Part shown: positions 43,848 to 52,794 of the stretch, one piece after another
Numbering within the stretch: the first letter of the stretch is position 1
How the letters are laid out: each line of letters opens with the position of its first letter
Assembly (NCBI GenBank): GCA_949293555.1
Contig: CASFDV010000001.1
Span: forward strand, 76,590 to 140,589
Reading direction: 5' to 3'
DNA: 64,000 nucleotides
Origin: an uncultured Bacillota bacterium
GTDB taxonomy: Bacteria > Bacillota_I > Bacilli_A > RFN20 > CAG-826
Notes under the pieces: model-generated
Database searches by the model: none
What the model saw: only the letters and a program-made list of their open reading frames with translations
Told to the model about the DNA's origin: nothing
Program-made: the position numbers and the translations under genes

Positions 43848-45218
43848 CTAGTCTCCTTTCCTTTCAATAAGGTAGTCGTCGAGGAGGAACTCCCCGAGCG
43901 GGAAGCGCTCGCCCGTCGGCGCGCCGATTCGGTAGCCCTCCGGCGCGTAGGAGGGGGTGAGCGAAAGCTTGATGAAGCCGTCGAGCCCCTCCTGGCGGAG
44001 GTCGGAGGCAAGCTCGCTGTCCTGGTCCATCGCCGCCTCGAGGAAGGCGAGGATCGCGCTTTTCCCGTAGCGCTTCTCCTCCCGGAGGAAGCGCTCGGCC
44101 CGGAGCACGGCCTCCTCGTCGATCTCCCCTTCCTCGAAGGGGACCTCGCCCGGGGCCCTCCGCTGGAGGTTCCTTGGCTTATAAATGCTCTCGGGGGCGA
44201 TGGTCGCCATCTGGTAGGGGGCGAAGGGAGTCTCGATCTCGTCCTCGCCGACCTTCCTGAGGAGCTTCAGCGAGCGGTTCAGCGCGCCCTCGATGTCGCG
44301 GAAGTTGTTGAGGCGGAACTCGAGGATCGCGCGGGTGGCCTGCACGTAGGAGGTATTCCTCATGGAGATCTCGCGGATCTGCGCGGGCATCCCCTCGAAG
44401 AGGTCGAGGACGGTCGAAAGCACCCCCTCGGCGAACTCGCGGGCCTCCTTCCGGGCCTCCTCCCCGTCCTCCAGGTGCTTGGTCAGCACATAGTCGGAGA
44501 CGAGCCCCTCCATGATCTCGGGCTCCTTGAGATGGTCGACGGCGCGGATGATCTCCACGTGCCGGACCTCGGGGTTATGGGCGCCCTGGAGGTTGTTGAG
44601 TGCAAGGAGCGCCGGATGGCGCTGGAACTCGACGAGGAGGGTGTCGAGGATCTCCTTCTCGCTCTTCCCTTCCTCCTCGAGGGCCTTGGCGGCGAAGCGG
44701 CGGATCTGGCTGTTGATCGAAAGGAGGTGGCGGTACAGCTGGGCGCATTTGCTCTGGATCTGCTCGAGGGCGGCCGTGCTCTTCGCGTAGTCGAAGGCCT
44801 TGAGCGAGCGGTAGATGTCCTCGGAAAGTCCGAAGTACTCGTTGCTCCTTTCCTCCTCCTCGGCGATCTCGAGGAGCACGGGAACGACCTTCATGAAGGC
44901 GTCGCTTCTCGAAAGGCGCTCGCTGAAGCCGTCGCCGTCCTCCTTGTCGAGCCAGCCGTAGTCGACGAGCCGGCGGAGGAAGGAACGGGCCTTCTCCAGG
45001 GGGGTCCTCGCCTCGACCTCGAAGTCGTCGGTTACGTCCTTGGCCATCTCCTGGGCGAGGTGGGCGGCGAGTTCCTCGCGGTCCACGTCGAAGCGGAGAG
45101 GCCCGAAGTAATCGTCGATCAGCGCGATCAGGCGGTAGCTTTCCTCGACGTTGCCGAGGGCGAGCACCCGGAAGAACTCCTTGGGGAGGTTCCGGAACAA
45201 GGGAGGGAAACGCTTCAT
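43848..45218 (-). CDS. jetA: Wadjet/Mks kleisin subunit JetA (MksF-like)
   Basis: 456 aa, largely helical and charged. The opening MKRFPPLFRNLPKEFFRVLALGN resembles the JetA (DUF5716-type) group. It is expected to bridge the JetC heads as kleisin. It is the first gene of the operon. ATG 45218 lies 7 nt after a perfect TATAAT, so the operon probably starts with a leaderless message, immediately beyond the terminator of the upstream helicase gene. Confidence 0.85.
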   Translation of the reverse strand: MKRFPPLFRNLPKEFFRVLALGNVEESYRLIALIDDYFGPLRFDVDREELAAHLAQEMAKDVTDDFEVEARTPLEKARSFLRRLVDYGWLDKEDGDGFSERLSRSDAFMKVVPVLLEIAEEEERSNEYFGLSEDIYRSLKAFDYAKSTAALEQIQSKCAQLYRHLLSINSQIRRFAAKALEEEGKSEKEILDTLLVEFQRHPALLALNNLQGAHNPEVRHVEIIRAVDHLKEPEIMEGLVSDYVLTKHLEDGEEARKEAREFAEGVLSTVLDLFEGMPAQIREISMRNTSYVQATRAILEFRLNNFRDIEGALNRSLKLLRKVGEDEIETPFAPYQMATIAPESIYKPRNLQRRAPGEVPFEEGEIDEEAVLRAERFLREEKRYGKSAILAFLEAAMDQDSELASDLRQEGLDGFIKLSLTPSYAPEGYRIGAPTGERFPLGEFLLDDYLIERKGD

Positions 45219-45225
45219 TGCTGGG

Positions 45226-45231
45226 ATTATA
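45226..45231 (-). promoter_or_regulatory. -10 element, leaderless, jetABC operon
   Basis: Perfect TATAAT ending 7 nt before ATG 45218. The -35 position falls inside the preceding terminator and does not match consensus. Confidence 0.6.
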
Positions 45232-45238
45232 AAGCAAG

Positions 45239-45259
45239 AAAGGGGGCATTGCCCCCTTG
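45239..45259 (-). terminator. Terminator after the DUF4011 helicase gene
   Basis: AAGGGGGC-AAT-GCCCCCTT stem followed by TTCTTGCTTT on the minus strand. It separates the helicase transcript from jetABC. Confidence 0.85.
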
Positions 45260-45274
45260 ATAGTCAGAATTTTC

Positions 45275-48200
45275 TCAGTCCCTGAGGGAGACCGTCATAT
45301 CCTTCGCGATTTCGATGCGGAGCCTCGTCGCGTTCCCCCTGAGGGCGCGCTCGAGATGCTCGCCCGCCTTCCTCGTCAGGAGCTTGTTCCCGAAGAGGAT
45401 GGACACCTGCTTGTATAGGTCGCTCGCGGTCATCTTCCCCTGGTCCTCGAGGATGTCCCGCATCGCGTTCCCGAGCTCATGGTAGCTGACGCTGGTCACC
45501 TCGCGGGCCTCCCCGGGATCGGGCAGGCGGTAGAAGCGGTAGTAGAAGCTTTCCTCGCGCGAGGGATAGAGGAAGCGGAGGTCGGAGCCGCAGAACTCGA
45601 CATGGCATTCCGTCTTCTCCAGGGCGCGCTGGAAGAGGCCGCGCTGGGCGGCGCCCATCGAGCGGAGGCCGTACCTCTCGCGGAAGCGTTCCTTCAGGGT
45701 TTCCACGGAAATCGGATATTCCGCGACGATTATGCGGCGGAAATAGGAGCTAAGCCGTTCCCTCTCCGCGTCCGTGTCCTGATAGGGGGCATTCTCCGCG
45801 GGAAGCCTTACGTAGTGGACGGCGTTCCGGTTCCGCTCCCCCCTCTTGTCGAGGAGCTCGTCGAGGATCGAGGTCTCCTTCTTCTCCTCCTCGCTCCGGG
45901 CGGGGGTCTCCTCGAGAAGCGCGTTCACCCGGCTGACGATGAGGGCGACGGCGTCCTTGGGATGGTCGAAGTACTCGACCGACCAAAGGCGCATGAGGTT
46001 CCATCCCAGCCCCTCCAGGGTTCCGGGCTGCACGAGGTTACGGTCGCGGCAGGTCGGCGCGTAGAGATAGCTCTCACCGTCCAGGAGCACGCCGAGGATG
46101 TAGCCGTCGCTCTTCCGGGGATCGCGGATGGCGACGTCCACCTTGAGGGTGGAGGCGCCGACGTTCACGTCCGCCCCGAAGCCCAGCTTCCTGAGGTCCT
46201 CGGCAAGGAAGCTCGCCACGGAAGGACGCTCCGCGCGGAGGCTTTCCCCGAGGACGTGCGGGAGGGAGGGGACCCCTTCCTTGGCGAAGCGCAGGAAGTC
46301 TCGGAGGTAGGAGGCGCCGGAGTTCTTCGCCCTTTCGGCCCGGATGTCCTCGGGCTGGAGGGATGAGAAGACGATCATCTCCTCGCGGGCGCGGCTCACG
46401 GCGACGTTCAGCCTCCGCTCGCCCTTCGCCCTGCTGAGGGGGCCGAAGTTGATGGAAATCGCCCCGGTCTCCTTGTCCGGCCCGTAGGTGACGGAGAAGA
46501 GGATGCAGTCCCTCTCGTCCCCCTGGACGTTCTCGAGATTCTTCACGAAGATCGTCTCCCCGCCCGGGGTGCTGCTGAGGAGCGAGTTCCTTGCGAACTC
46601 CCTTTCCAGAAGGTCCTCGATGAGGTTCTGCTGGGCCTCGTTGAAGGTGACCACCCCGATCGAGCGGTTCCTGAGGACGGGGTCCTTGAGGCGCCTGACG
46701 ATCTCGCGGACCACGGACTCGGCCTCCTCGCGGTTCGTCCTCCTCCCGTGGAGGAAGCGGCCGTTCACCTTGCGGAAGCTGACGGAGCTCCTCTCCTCCC
46801 CCGGCGAGGGGAAGGTCAGGAGGTCGTTCTTGTAGAAGCGGCGGTTGCTGAAGGCGATGAGCGACTCATGCCGGCTCCGGTAGTGCCAGATGAGGCGGTG
46901 GCGCGGGAAGCCGATGACGAGCGCGTCGTCGAGGAGGGATTCCAGGTCCTCGTCGAGAGTGTAGGGGGCGTCCTCCTCGTCGAGCGCCATGGTGACGGGA
47001 GTCTGGAAGTAGTTGCTCGGGGGCATCTGCTGCTGGTCGCCGGCGATGATCGCGCTCTTCCCCCGGGAGATGGCGCCGATGGCCTCCGAGGTCGGGATCT
47101 GCGAGGCCTCGTCGAAGACGACGACGTCGAACTTGTGCTTCTCGGGGTTCAAGTACTGGGCCACCGCGACCGGGGACATCAGGAAGCAGGGGCAGTAGGT
47201 GTGGATCAGCTCCCCGTAGTCGTCGAAGATGCGCCTGAGCGTGAACTTCCTTCCCTCGGAAGCGCAGATCTTCCTTAGGCTGGCGATCTTCGTGGAGGGG
47301 GCGGTGGGCTGGGAGACGTCCGGGAAGGAGGCGCTCACGCGGGCGAAGGTCTCGAGGACGGTAAGCCGGGCGAATTCCTTCGTCAGCCGCCCGTACTCGG
47401 CGATCGCGCGCTCCGTGTCGCGGGAGTTGAGGGAGCCAACCTCGGTCCCTTCCGAGGCCAGGACATAGATCTCATAGCCGAGGCTCGCCTCGTAGACATG
47501 GACGAGCGCCTCGGGTCCTATCTTCCCCTCCTCGTACAGGTCGAGGAGCTCCGAGGGAACGGCTTCCCGCGCCTCCTCGATGTTCCGGAGGAGGCGGCAC
47601 CAGGAGGATAGGCTTCCGATCGTCGCGTAGCAAAGGTGGGTCCGCTCGGCGGCCTCGAGGTAGAAGCCTTCCTCATCGGGGTAGCGCTCGTAGTCGAAGG
47701 CGTTCTCCTTGAGGAGGCTCGCGCCGTACTCCGAAAGAGCGGACAGGGCGGCCCCCAGCCGCTCCACCGTCTGGTCGAAGGCGAGCTCCGGCTTCTCGCC
47801 GAACTGGCGGAAGAAGCGGGCGATCTCCTCCTCGTCGTGCTCCTTGGCCGGGACAAGGCTCGCCATGAGGTCGGAAAGGGCGAAGGTGCGGGCGAGCTTC
47901 GTGAGCACGCGCTCGGCGTCCGCCGCCTTCTTCATGTCCGGGAAGCTCTTGGCGAGGAAGAAGAGGGCCTCGCCCCCTCCTTCGGACGTGCTCTCGTAGT
48001 ACTCCTTGGCCCTCCTGTAGGCGACGAGCTGGTCGGAAAGCTCGGAGATCCCGCGGTCGGTGAGGGACTCCTTCCCACGCGCGTAAGGGGCAAGGCTCTT
48101 CCTTAGCTTCCGCATCGCCCCGAGGCGCTGGAAAAGAGGAAGGTTCTGCGCGATAAGGTAGTCCCCCTTCAGATCCCCGCCGGAGAGGGAGAGGGTCTCC

Positions 48201-51148
48201 TCCTTCCATTTGGACAAGATCGCCTCCATGGCGGTGAGATAGGCCTTCTTCTCATCCAGTTTTCTGGTTATTGCGGCGCGATTTGCAAGGATTACCTTGT
48301 TTCCGACGAACTCCGCGCAGTATTCGGCGCCGGAACGGAACTCCTTGAAGAGGCCGACGATGAGCTCGGCGTTCGCCCTTAGGTTCGCGACGAAGGGATG
48401 CGCCCGGCAGACGTTCTCCATGGCAAGGGCGGCTTCCCTGAGGAGCCTCTCGAGCCCGGGCAGGCGTTCCTTGAGGGCCTCGCGGGCGCCTAGGGAGTAC
48501 TCCTTCCGGAGATAGGGGCGGAACGGCGAGCGGCGGTAGCCGCCCACCTCATGGTCGTAGGTGACGACTTCCATCAGGCGGCGGAGCGCCTCCTTGTGGG
48601 TTTCCTCGCTCAGGGAGCGCACGTATTCCTCGCCGATCTCGATGCGCTTCCCTTCCGCGCCGTCCTTGTGGTAAAGGTTCAGGAGGATGGCCTCGTAGAT
48701 CGAAAGGAAGAAGTCCTTCCTTTCATGGATCGTGCGGAGGGTCTCGTTCAGGGAGTTCCGCTCCGCGAGAATCTCGTCGGCGACTTCCTGGAACTTCCTC
48801 CCGTCGGCGGCCTTCGGGCCTAGCTCGAGGAGACGCCCGATCTGCTGGAGGATCTGGGACTTCGGCGTGTTCGGGTTGGCCACCTCCAGGCAGAAGTCCC
48901 CCAGACCCAGTTCCTTGAGGCGGTCCTTGACGACGTTGAGCGCGACCTCCTTCTCCGCGACGAAGAGGACTTTCTTCCCGTGGTAGATGAGGTCGACGAT
49001 GAGGTTGGCGATCGTCTGGCTCTTCCCGGTCCCGGGAGGGCCGTCGAGGATGAAGCTTTCCCCTTCCTCCGCCTCGTGGATCGCCTTGATCTGGGAGCTG
49101 TCCGCGGGCAGGGGGATCGCCATCTCCGTCGGGCGGATCCTCTCGTCTAGCTCCGCCTCCCCGATTTCCTCGCCTTGGCGGGAAAGGAGGCTCCCGCCGT
49201 TCACGAAGGAGCCGATGATGGGGTGCTCCATCAGCTGCTTCCTGCGGGAATGGATGTCGCTCCACATGACGAAGTGTGCGAAGGAGAAGAGCCCGAGGAC
49301 GGAGCGGTTCTCGACGACCGCCCAGTTCTTCATGTTGAGGATGATCTTGCGGATCGTGCTCACCACCGCGCGGAAGTCCACCTTCCCGTCGAAATCGACG
49401 AGCTTCCTCGCCGAGGAAAGGGCCCCGAAGTCGAGGCCGAAGGCCTGGCGGAAGTATTCGAAGGCGGTCGTGTTCAGCTGGATGTCGTCGATCGAGTAGT
49501 CGAAGTAGTAGAAGGGCCCGCTTTTCTGGCGCGGCATCCTGACCGGAAGGAGGAAGATCGGCGAGTATACGGCGCCCGTGGAGTGGGCGGCGGCCTCCTC
49601 GCTCGGGAACCAGCGGATGAGGCCGAGGGTGAGGAAAAGAGGGTTGCATCCCGTCTCGGCGATCGTCGTGTTCGCCTTCCTCGCCAGGGATTTGAGAAGG
49701 GAGTCCCCCTTTTCGTGCGAATCGTCGAAGTAGAGCGTGCCTCTCCTATAGCCATCCTCGGCCAGCTCGACGTGCTCGCGGGTCAGCCTGCCCTCGCCCG
49801 GCCCGATCGTCTTGGGGGAGGCGGCCATGAGGAGGCGCTCCCTCCCCTGCTCCGCCAGGAAGGAAAGGAGGCGCTCCCCGTCCGGGACGAGGAACTCGAC
49901 GGTGCTCTTGTTGAAGGGAAGGTTGATCAGCCGGTTCCCGAGATCGAGGTCGAGGAGCTTCTTCTCCCAGTGGTCGAAGCGGTTCTCCGGACGGCGCTCC
50001 TTCCCTTCGATGAAGCGTCTCTCAGAGGGATCGACGTGAGGCAGGAGATAGTCGAGGTCGTCGGTCGCGAGCGCCTGGAAGTCGACCTCTCCGGTCTCCT
50101 TGTCGGGAGAAGGAAGGGGCAGGACCCTCCCCAGCCGGCAGCCGTGGATGTCGAGGGCGTAGTGGAACACCTTGTACTCCCTCATGCAGCGGAGCCCGCT
50201 GTCGACGGCGTCGGAGAAGTTGCTGGCGCGCCCGTTGGCAAGGCAGACGGCGTTCACGAACACGAGGCGGTTGAACCCCTTCTCGCCCTCGGTCCTGAGC
50301 CATTGGCCGCGTTCTTCCTTGGCCTCGCCGAATATTCCGTCCTCGAGCCATACCCCCACGAGCATGTGGTTGTCGATGTTGACGAGGAGGGCGTTCAGCC
50401 CCGCGGCCTCGCAAAGGCTCGCGTAGAGGAAGGAGAGGTCGATGCAGCAGCCGACCTTGTCCTCGATGACCTGGCGCGGGGTGCGGAGCCGCCATAGGCA
50501 TTCCCCGGAGAAGGAGTTGACGAGATAGTCGATCCCAAGGCCCTGGGCGGCAAGGTAAAGGGCGTCCAGCTGCTGGAGGACATAGTTCGCGTCCCTCCTC
50601 TGGTAGGCGGAAAGGCCCGAGAGCTCCCCGCGTTCCGCGAGGATCTGGGAAGCCCGCTTGGTGATCTCGATGACCAGCGGGTCGTTCGGGGTCACGTAGC
50701 TGGCGAGGATCTCGTCGACGTAGCCCGGCCGGAAGCACTTGGTGAGAGGGAGGACGGCGAGGTCCCTCACCTCAGTCAGGACGACCTCCCCCTTCGAGAG
50801 GAGGCGGAAGGTGAGCTGGCCCGGGACCGACTCCCGGATCTTGTAAAGGGAGGGAGCGTCCATCCTTATGCCGAAGCAGTCGATGAGGAGCGAGGAATGG
50901 GCCGGCACCGCCTGGATCTTGGTGTCCTCGATCGCCATGAGGGGCTCCTCGAGCCCGCTGAAGGAGATGGAAAGGACCACGTCCTCGAGGTCCACGTCCC
51001 CGTCGTTCCGGATCGTCACGGAGCGAAGGAAGCTGAAGCTGTTCTGATGGCCTGGGTTGATCTTCTTCTCGAAGGATTCCGACTGATAGTAGAGATAGCT
51101 GACGTCAGGGCCGCAGTCGATCTCGAACCGAAGAAGTTCCTGTTCCAT
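45275..51148 (-). CDS. DUF4011-type superfamily 1 helicase with Vsr-like nuclease (Hhe-like defence protein)
   Basis: 1,957 aa. In order: a beta-rich N-terminus; a transglutaminase-like segment with Cys near 234 (GCCIDLSFLYASLCEAAGL) and a later His (NHMLVGVWL); DUF4011 from about 390; Walker A DGPPGTGKS with Lys709; Walker B VFDEASQIPTS near 1345, then GDQQQMPPSNYF; helicase motifs ENVQGDERD and RLNVAVSRA; a Vsr/MTES_1575-like nuclease near 1665-1720 (KVDVAIRDP, LGVLLDGESY); and a DUF3320-like tail. This matches the single-gene Hhe predicted defence architecture. ATG 51148 follows GGAGG by 9 nt. Confidence 0.92.
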   Translation of the reverse strand: MEQELLRFEIDCGPDVSYLYYQSESFEKKINPGHQNSFSFLRSVTIRNDGDVDLEDVVLSISFSGLEEPLMAIEDTKIQAVPAHSSLLIDCFGIRMDAPSLYKIRESVPGQLTFRLLSKGEVVLTEVRDLAVLPLTKCFRPGYVDEILASYVTPNDPLVIEITKRASQILAERGELSGLSAYQRRDANYVLQQLDALYLAAQGLGIDYLVNSFSGECLWRLRTPRQVIEDKVGCCIDLSFLYASLCEAAGLNALLVNIDNHMLVGVWLEDGIFGEAKEERGQWLRTEGEKGFNRLVFVNAVCLANGRASNFSDAVDSGLRCMREYKVFHYALDIHGCRLGRVLPLPSPDKETGEVDFQALATDDLDYLLPHVDPSERRFIEGKERRPENRFDHWEKKLLDLDLGNRLINLPFNKSTVEFLVPDGERLLSFLAEQGRERLLMAASPKTIGPGEGRLTREHVELAEDGYRRGTLYFDDSHEKGDSLLKSLARKANTTIAETGCNPLFLTLGLIRWFPSEEAAAHSTGAVYSPIFLLPVRMPRQKSGPFYYFDYSIDDIQLNTTAFEYFRQAFGLDFGALSSARKLVDFDGKVDFRAVVSTIRKIILNMKNWAVVENRSVLGLFSFAHFVMWSDIHSRRKQLMEHPIIGSFVNGGSLLSRQGEEIGEAELDERIRPTEMAIPLPADSSQIKAIHEAEEGESFILDGPPGTGKSQTIANLIVDLIYHGKKVLFVAEKEVALNVVKDRLKELGLGDFCLEVANPNTPKSQILQQIGRLLELGPKAADGRKFQEVADEILAERNSLNETLRTIHERKDFFLSIYEAILLNLYHKDGAEGKRIEIGEEYVRSLSEETHKEALRRLMEVVTYDHEVGGYRRSPFRPYLRKEYSLGAREALKERLPGLERLLREAALAMENVCRAHPFVANLRANAELIVGLFKEFRSGAEYCAEFVGNKVILANRAAITRKLDEKKAYLTAMEAILSKWKEETLSLSGGDLKGDYLIAQNLPLFQRLGAMRKLRKSLAPYARGKESLTDRGISELSDQLVAYRRAKEYYESTSEGGGEALFFLAKSFPDMKKAADAERVLTKLARTFALSDLMASLVPAKEHDEEEIARFFRQFGEKPELAFDQTVERLGAALSALSEYGASLLKENAFDYERYPDEEGFYLEAAERTHLCYATIGSLSSWCRLLRNIEEAREAVPSELLDLYEEGKIGPEALVHVYEASLGYEIYVLASEGTEVGSLNSRDTERAIAEYGRLTKEFARLTVLETFARVSASFPDVSQPTAPSTKIASLRKICASEGRKFTLRRIFDDYGELIHTYCPCFLMSPVAVAQYLNPEKHKFDVVVFDEASQIPTSEAIGAISRGKSAIIAGDQQQMPPSNYFQTPVTMALDEEDAPYTLDEDLESLLDDALVIGFPRHRLIWHYRSRHESLIAFSNRRFYKNDLLTFPSPGEERSSVSFRKVNGRFLHGRRTNREEAESVVREIVRRLKDPVLRNRSIGVVTFNEAQQNLIEDLLEREFARNSLLSSTPGGETIFVKNLENVQGDERDCILFSVTYGPDKETGAISINFGPLSRAKGERRLNVAVSRAREEMIVFSSLQPEDIRAERAKNSGASYLRDFLRFAKEGVPSLPHVLGESLRAERPSVASFLAEDLRKLGFGADVNVGASTLKVDVAIRDPRKSDGYILGVLLDGESYLYAPTCRDRNLVQPGTLEGLGWNLMRLWSVEYFDHPKDAVALIVSRVNALLEETPARSEEEKKETSILDELLDKRGERNRNAVHYVRLPAENAPYQDTDAERERLSSYFRRIIVAEYPISVETLKERFRERYGLRSMGAAQRGLFQRALEKTECHVEFCGSDLRFLYPSREESFYYRFYRLPDPGEAREVTSVSYHELGNAMRDILEDQGKMTASDLYKQVSILFGNKLLTRKAGEHLERALRGNATRLRIEIAKDMTVSLRD

Positions 51149-51150
51149 TC

Positions 51151-51168
51151 CCCAAACCTCCGTTTGGG
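51151..51168. repeat. Inverted repeat over the helicase start point and ribosome site
   Basis: CCCAAAC-CTCC-GTTTGGG, 7-bp perfect arms. On the minus strand the centre is GGAG, part of the ribosome site, 3 nt from the start codon. It overlaps the predicted start point (about 51164) and so could be an operator; as RNA it could mask the ribosome site. Confidence 0.55.
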
Positions 51169-51170
51169 AA

Positions 51171-51176
51171 ATTGTA
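51171..51176 (-). promoter_or_regulatory. -10 element of the DUF4011 helicase gene
   Basis: TACAAT on the minus strand; predicted leader about 16 nt with GGAGG. No consensus -35 at 17 nt. Confidence 0.45.
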
Positions 51177-51230
51177 GCGCAGACGGCCTTCCCCATCTTC
51201 CCTAAGGGAAGAAGTATTTTCCAAAGTACG

Positions 51231-51277
51231 GAAAAACCGCCAATTTCCCTTTCAAGGGGCCAGAGGGAAACCGGCGG
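51231..51277 (-). terminator. Strong terminator after proS
   Basis: A 14-bp stem (51237-51250 with 51264-51277, two G.T pairs in RNA) with a 13-nt loop, followed by TTTTTC on the minus strand. Confidence 0.85.
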
Positions 51278-51328
51278 CGTGCAAATAGTAGTAAGGGGGA
51301 TATTGCCGGTCAAGGGGGACTTTCCCCA

Positions 51329-51342
51329 TGAAAGCGGTTACC
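51329..51342. promoter_or_regulatory. cre-like sequence downstream of proS
   Basis: TGAAAGCGGTTACC matches the cre core in all but the last position. It lies after proS and about 150 bp upstream of the helicase -10, upstream of the intervening terminator. A chance match is possible. Confidence 0.25.
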
Positions 51343-51357
51343 CGCCGAAGGACGGCG

Positions 51358-52794
51358 TCAATAGGCTTTCGCGAAGTAGCAGACGATGGTAGCGGGCTCC
51401 CCGCAGACGGGGCAGAGGGTCCCTTCGGCCGGGACCACCTCCGCGATGCAGCGCGCGGTCCCGCCGTTGGTGATCTCCTTGATGCGAAGCTCGCACTCCT
51501 CCTTGCCGCAGAAGGCCATCTTGCAGAAGCCTCCTTGGGAAAGCGCCTCGTCCAGCTCCTCGATGCTCCTGGCCTCCCTGGTCCTGCTGAGGCGGGACTC
51601 GAGGGCCAGCGAGAGCATCTTTTCATGGATTTCGGAAAGAACACCTTTGATTTGCGAGGTTACCTCTCCAATCGGCATAGTCTTCTTTTCCCCATCGACC
51701 CTGCGGGCGAGCGTGCACTCCCCCTTCTCCAGGTCGCGCGGGCCGACCTCGATGCGGACGGGGACGCCTTTCATCTCGTACTCGCTGAACTTCCAGCCGG
51801 GCGTCTTCGAGTCGTCCTCGTCGAGCTTCGCGCGGATGCCGGCGGCGAGGAGGTCGTCCTTGAGTTTCCTCGCGGCCTCCAGGACGCCGGGCGTCTTCTG
51901 CCGGATAGGGATGATCGCCACCTGGATCGGCGCGACATAGGGAGGGAGCACGAGGCCGTTGTCGTCCCCGTGGACCATGATGATGGCGCCGATGAGGCGG
52001 GTGGATACGCCCCAGGTGGTGTAGTGCGGGGCCTCGAGCCGGTTCGCCCTTCCCTGGAAGGAGATGCCGTAGGCCTCGGAGAAGCCGGTCCCGAAGTAAT
52101 GGCTCGTCCCGCATTGGAGGGCCTTGCCGTCGTGCATGAGGGCCTCGACGGTGTAGGTGGCCTCCGCCCCGGCGAACTTCTCCCTCTCCGTCTTCCTTCC
52201 CTTGAGGAAGGGGATCGCGAGGACGTCCCTCCCGAGCTCATAGTAGATGTCGAGCACGTCCTGGACGTTCTTCCGCGCCTCCTCCCCGGTCTCGAAGAGG
52301 CAGTGGCCTTCCTGCCAGAGGAATTCCGCGCCCCTCAGGAAAGGGCGGGTGGTCTTCTCCCAGCGGACGACGGAGCACCACTGGTTGTATATCTTGGGAA
52401 GGTCGCGATAGGAGCCGACGATCCTGCGGTACATGTCGCTGAAGAGCACTTCGGAGGTCGGGCGGACGATGAGAGGGTCATCAAGCTCCTTGCCTCCTCC
52501 GATCGTGCAGACGAGCGTCTCTGGGGCGAAGCCTTCCACGTGCTCCTTCTCCTTGTTGAAGAGGGAGCTCGGGATGAGGGTGGGGAGATAGACGTTCTCT
52601 GTCCCGATCGCCTTGAAGCGGCGGTTCAGGTAGGACTGGATCTCCTCCCAGATCGCGTAGCCGTAGGGAAGGTAGTCGATGAACCCCTTCACAGAGCCAT
52701 AGTCCATCAGCTCCGCCTTCCGGCAGACGTCCGTGTACCACTGGGCGAAATCGACGTCCCGGCCGGTGATCGCATCGTTCTTCATCGCGCTCAT
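51358..52794 (-). CDS. proS: Prolyl-tRNA synthetase, archaeal/eukaryotic-like short form
   Basis: 478 aa, class II aminoacyl-tRNA synthetase. Motif 2 region is RPTSEVLFSDMYRR through WEKTTRPFLRGAEFLWQEGH; motif 3 region is TRLIGAIIMVHGDDNGLVLPP. There is no bacterial editing insertion. The C-terminus has a zinc-like domain (CGKEEC, CPVCG) and ends in Tyr, as in archaeal-type ProS, a form also found in many Bacillota and mycoplasmas. ATG 52794 follows GGGAGG by 7 nt and overlaps the stop of the upstream gene by 1 nt; a TTG one codon earlier is less likely. Confidence 0.93.
   Translation of the reverse strand: MSAMKNDAITGRDVDFAQWYTDVCRKAELMDYGSVKGFIDYLPYGYAIWEEIQSYLNRRFKAIGTENVYLPTLIPSSLFNKEKEHVEGFAPETLVCTIGGGKELDDPLIVRPTSEVLFSDMYRRIVGSYRDLPKIYNQWCSVVRWEKTTRPFLRGAEFLWQEGHCLFETGEEARKNVQDVLDIYYELGRDVLAIPFLKGRKTEREKFAGAEATYTVEALMHDGKALQCGTSHYFGTGFSEAYGISFQGRANRLEAPHYTTWGVSTRLIGAIIMVHGDDNGLVLPPYVAPIQVAIIPIRQKTPGVLEAARKLKDDLLAAGIRAKLDEDDSKTPGWKFSEYEMKGVPVRIEVGPRDLEKGECTLARRVDGEKKTMPIGEVTSQIKGVLSEIHEKMLSLALESRLSRTREARSIEELDEALSQGGFCKMAFCGKEECELRIKEITNGGTARCIAEVVPAEGTLCPVCGEPATIVCYFAKAY

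Noticed and set aside
39845-45260. Long plus-strand open frames (787, 334 and 707 codons) opposite jetCBA
   Set aside because: Same antisense shadow effect; compositions are Leu/Glu/Val/Arg-rich without domain motifs, while the minus strand carries clear JetABC motifs.
49175-50497. 440-codon plus-strand frame opposite the DUF4011 helicase
   Set aside because: Shadow of a gene with unmistakable helicase motifs; no ribosome site or promoter of its own.
51148-51313. N-terminal extension of the DUF4011 helicase to 2,012 residues
   Set aside because: The added 55 residues run through the terminator, promoter and palindrome region; GGAGG and the -10 both point to ATG 51148.
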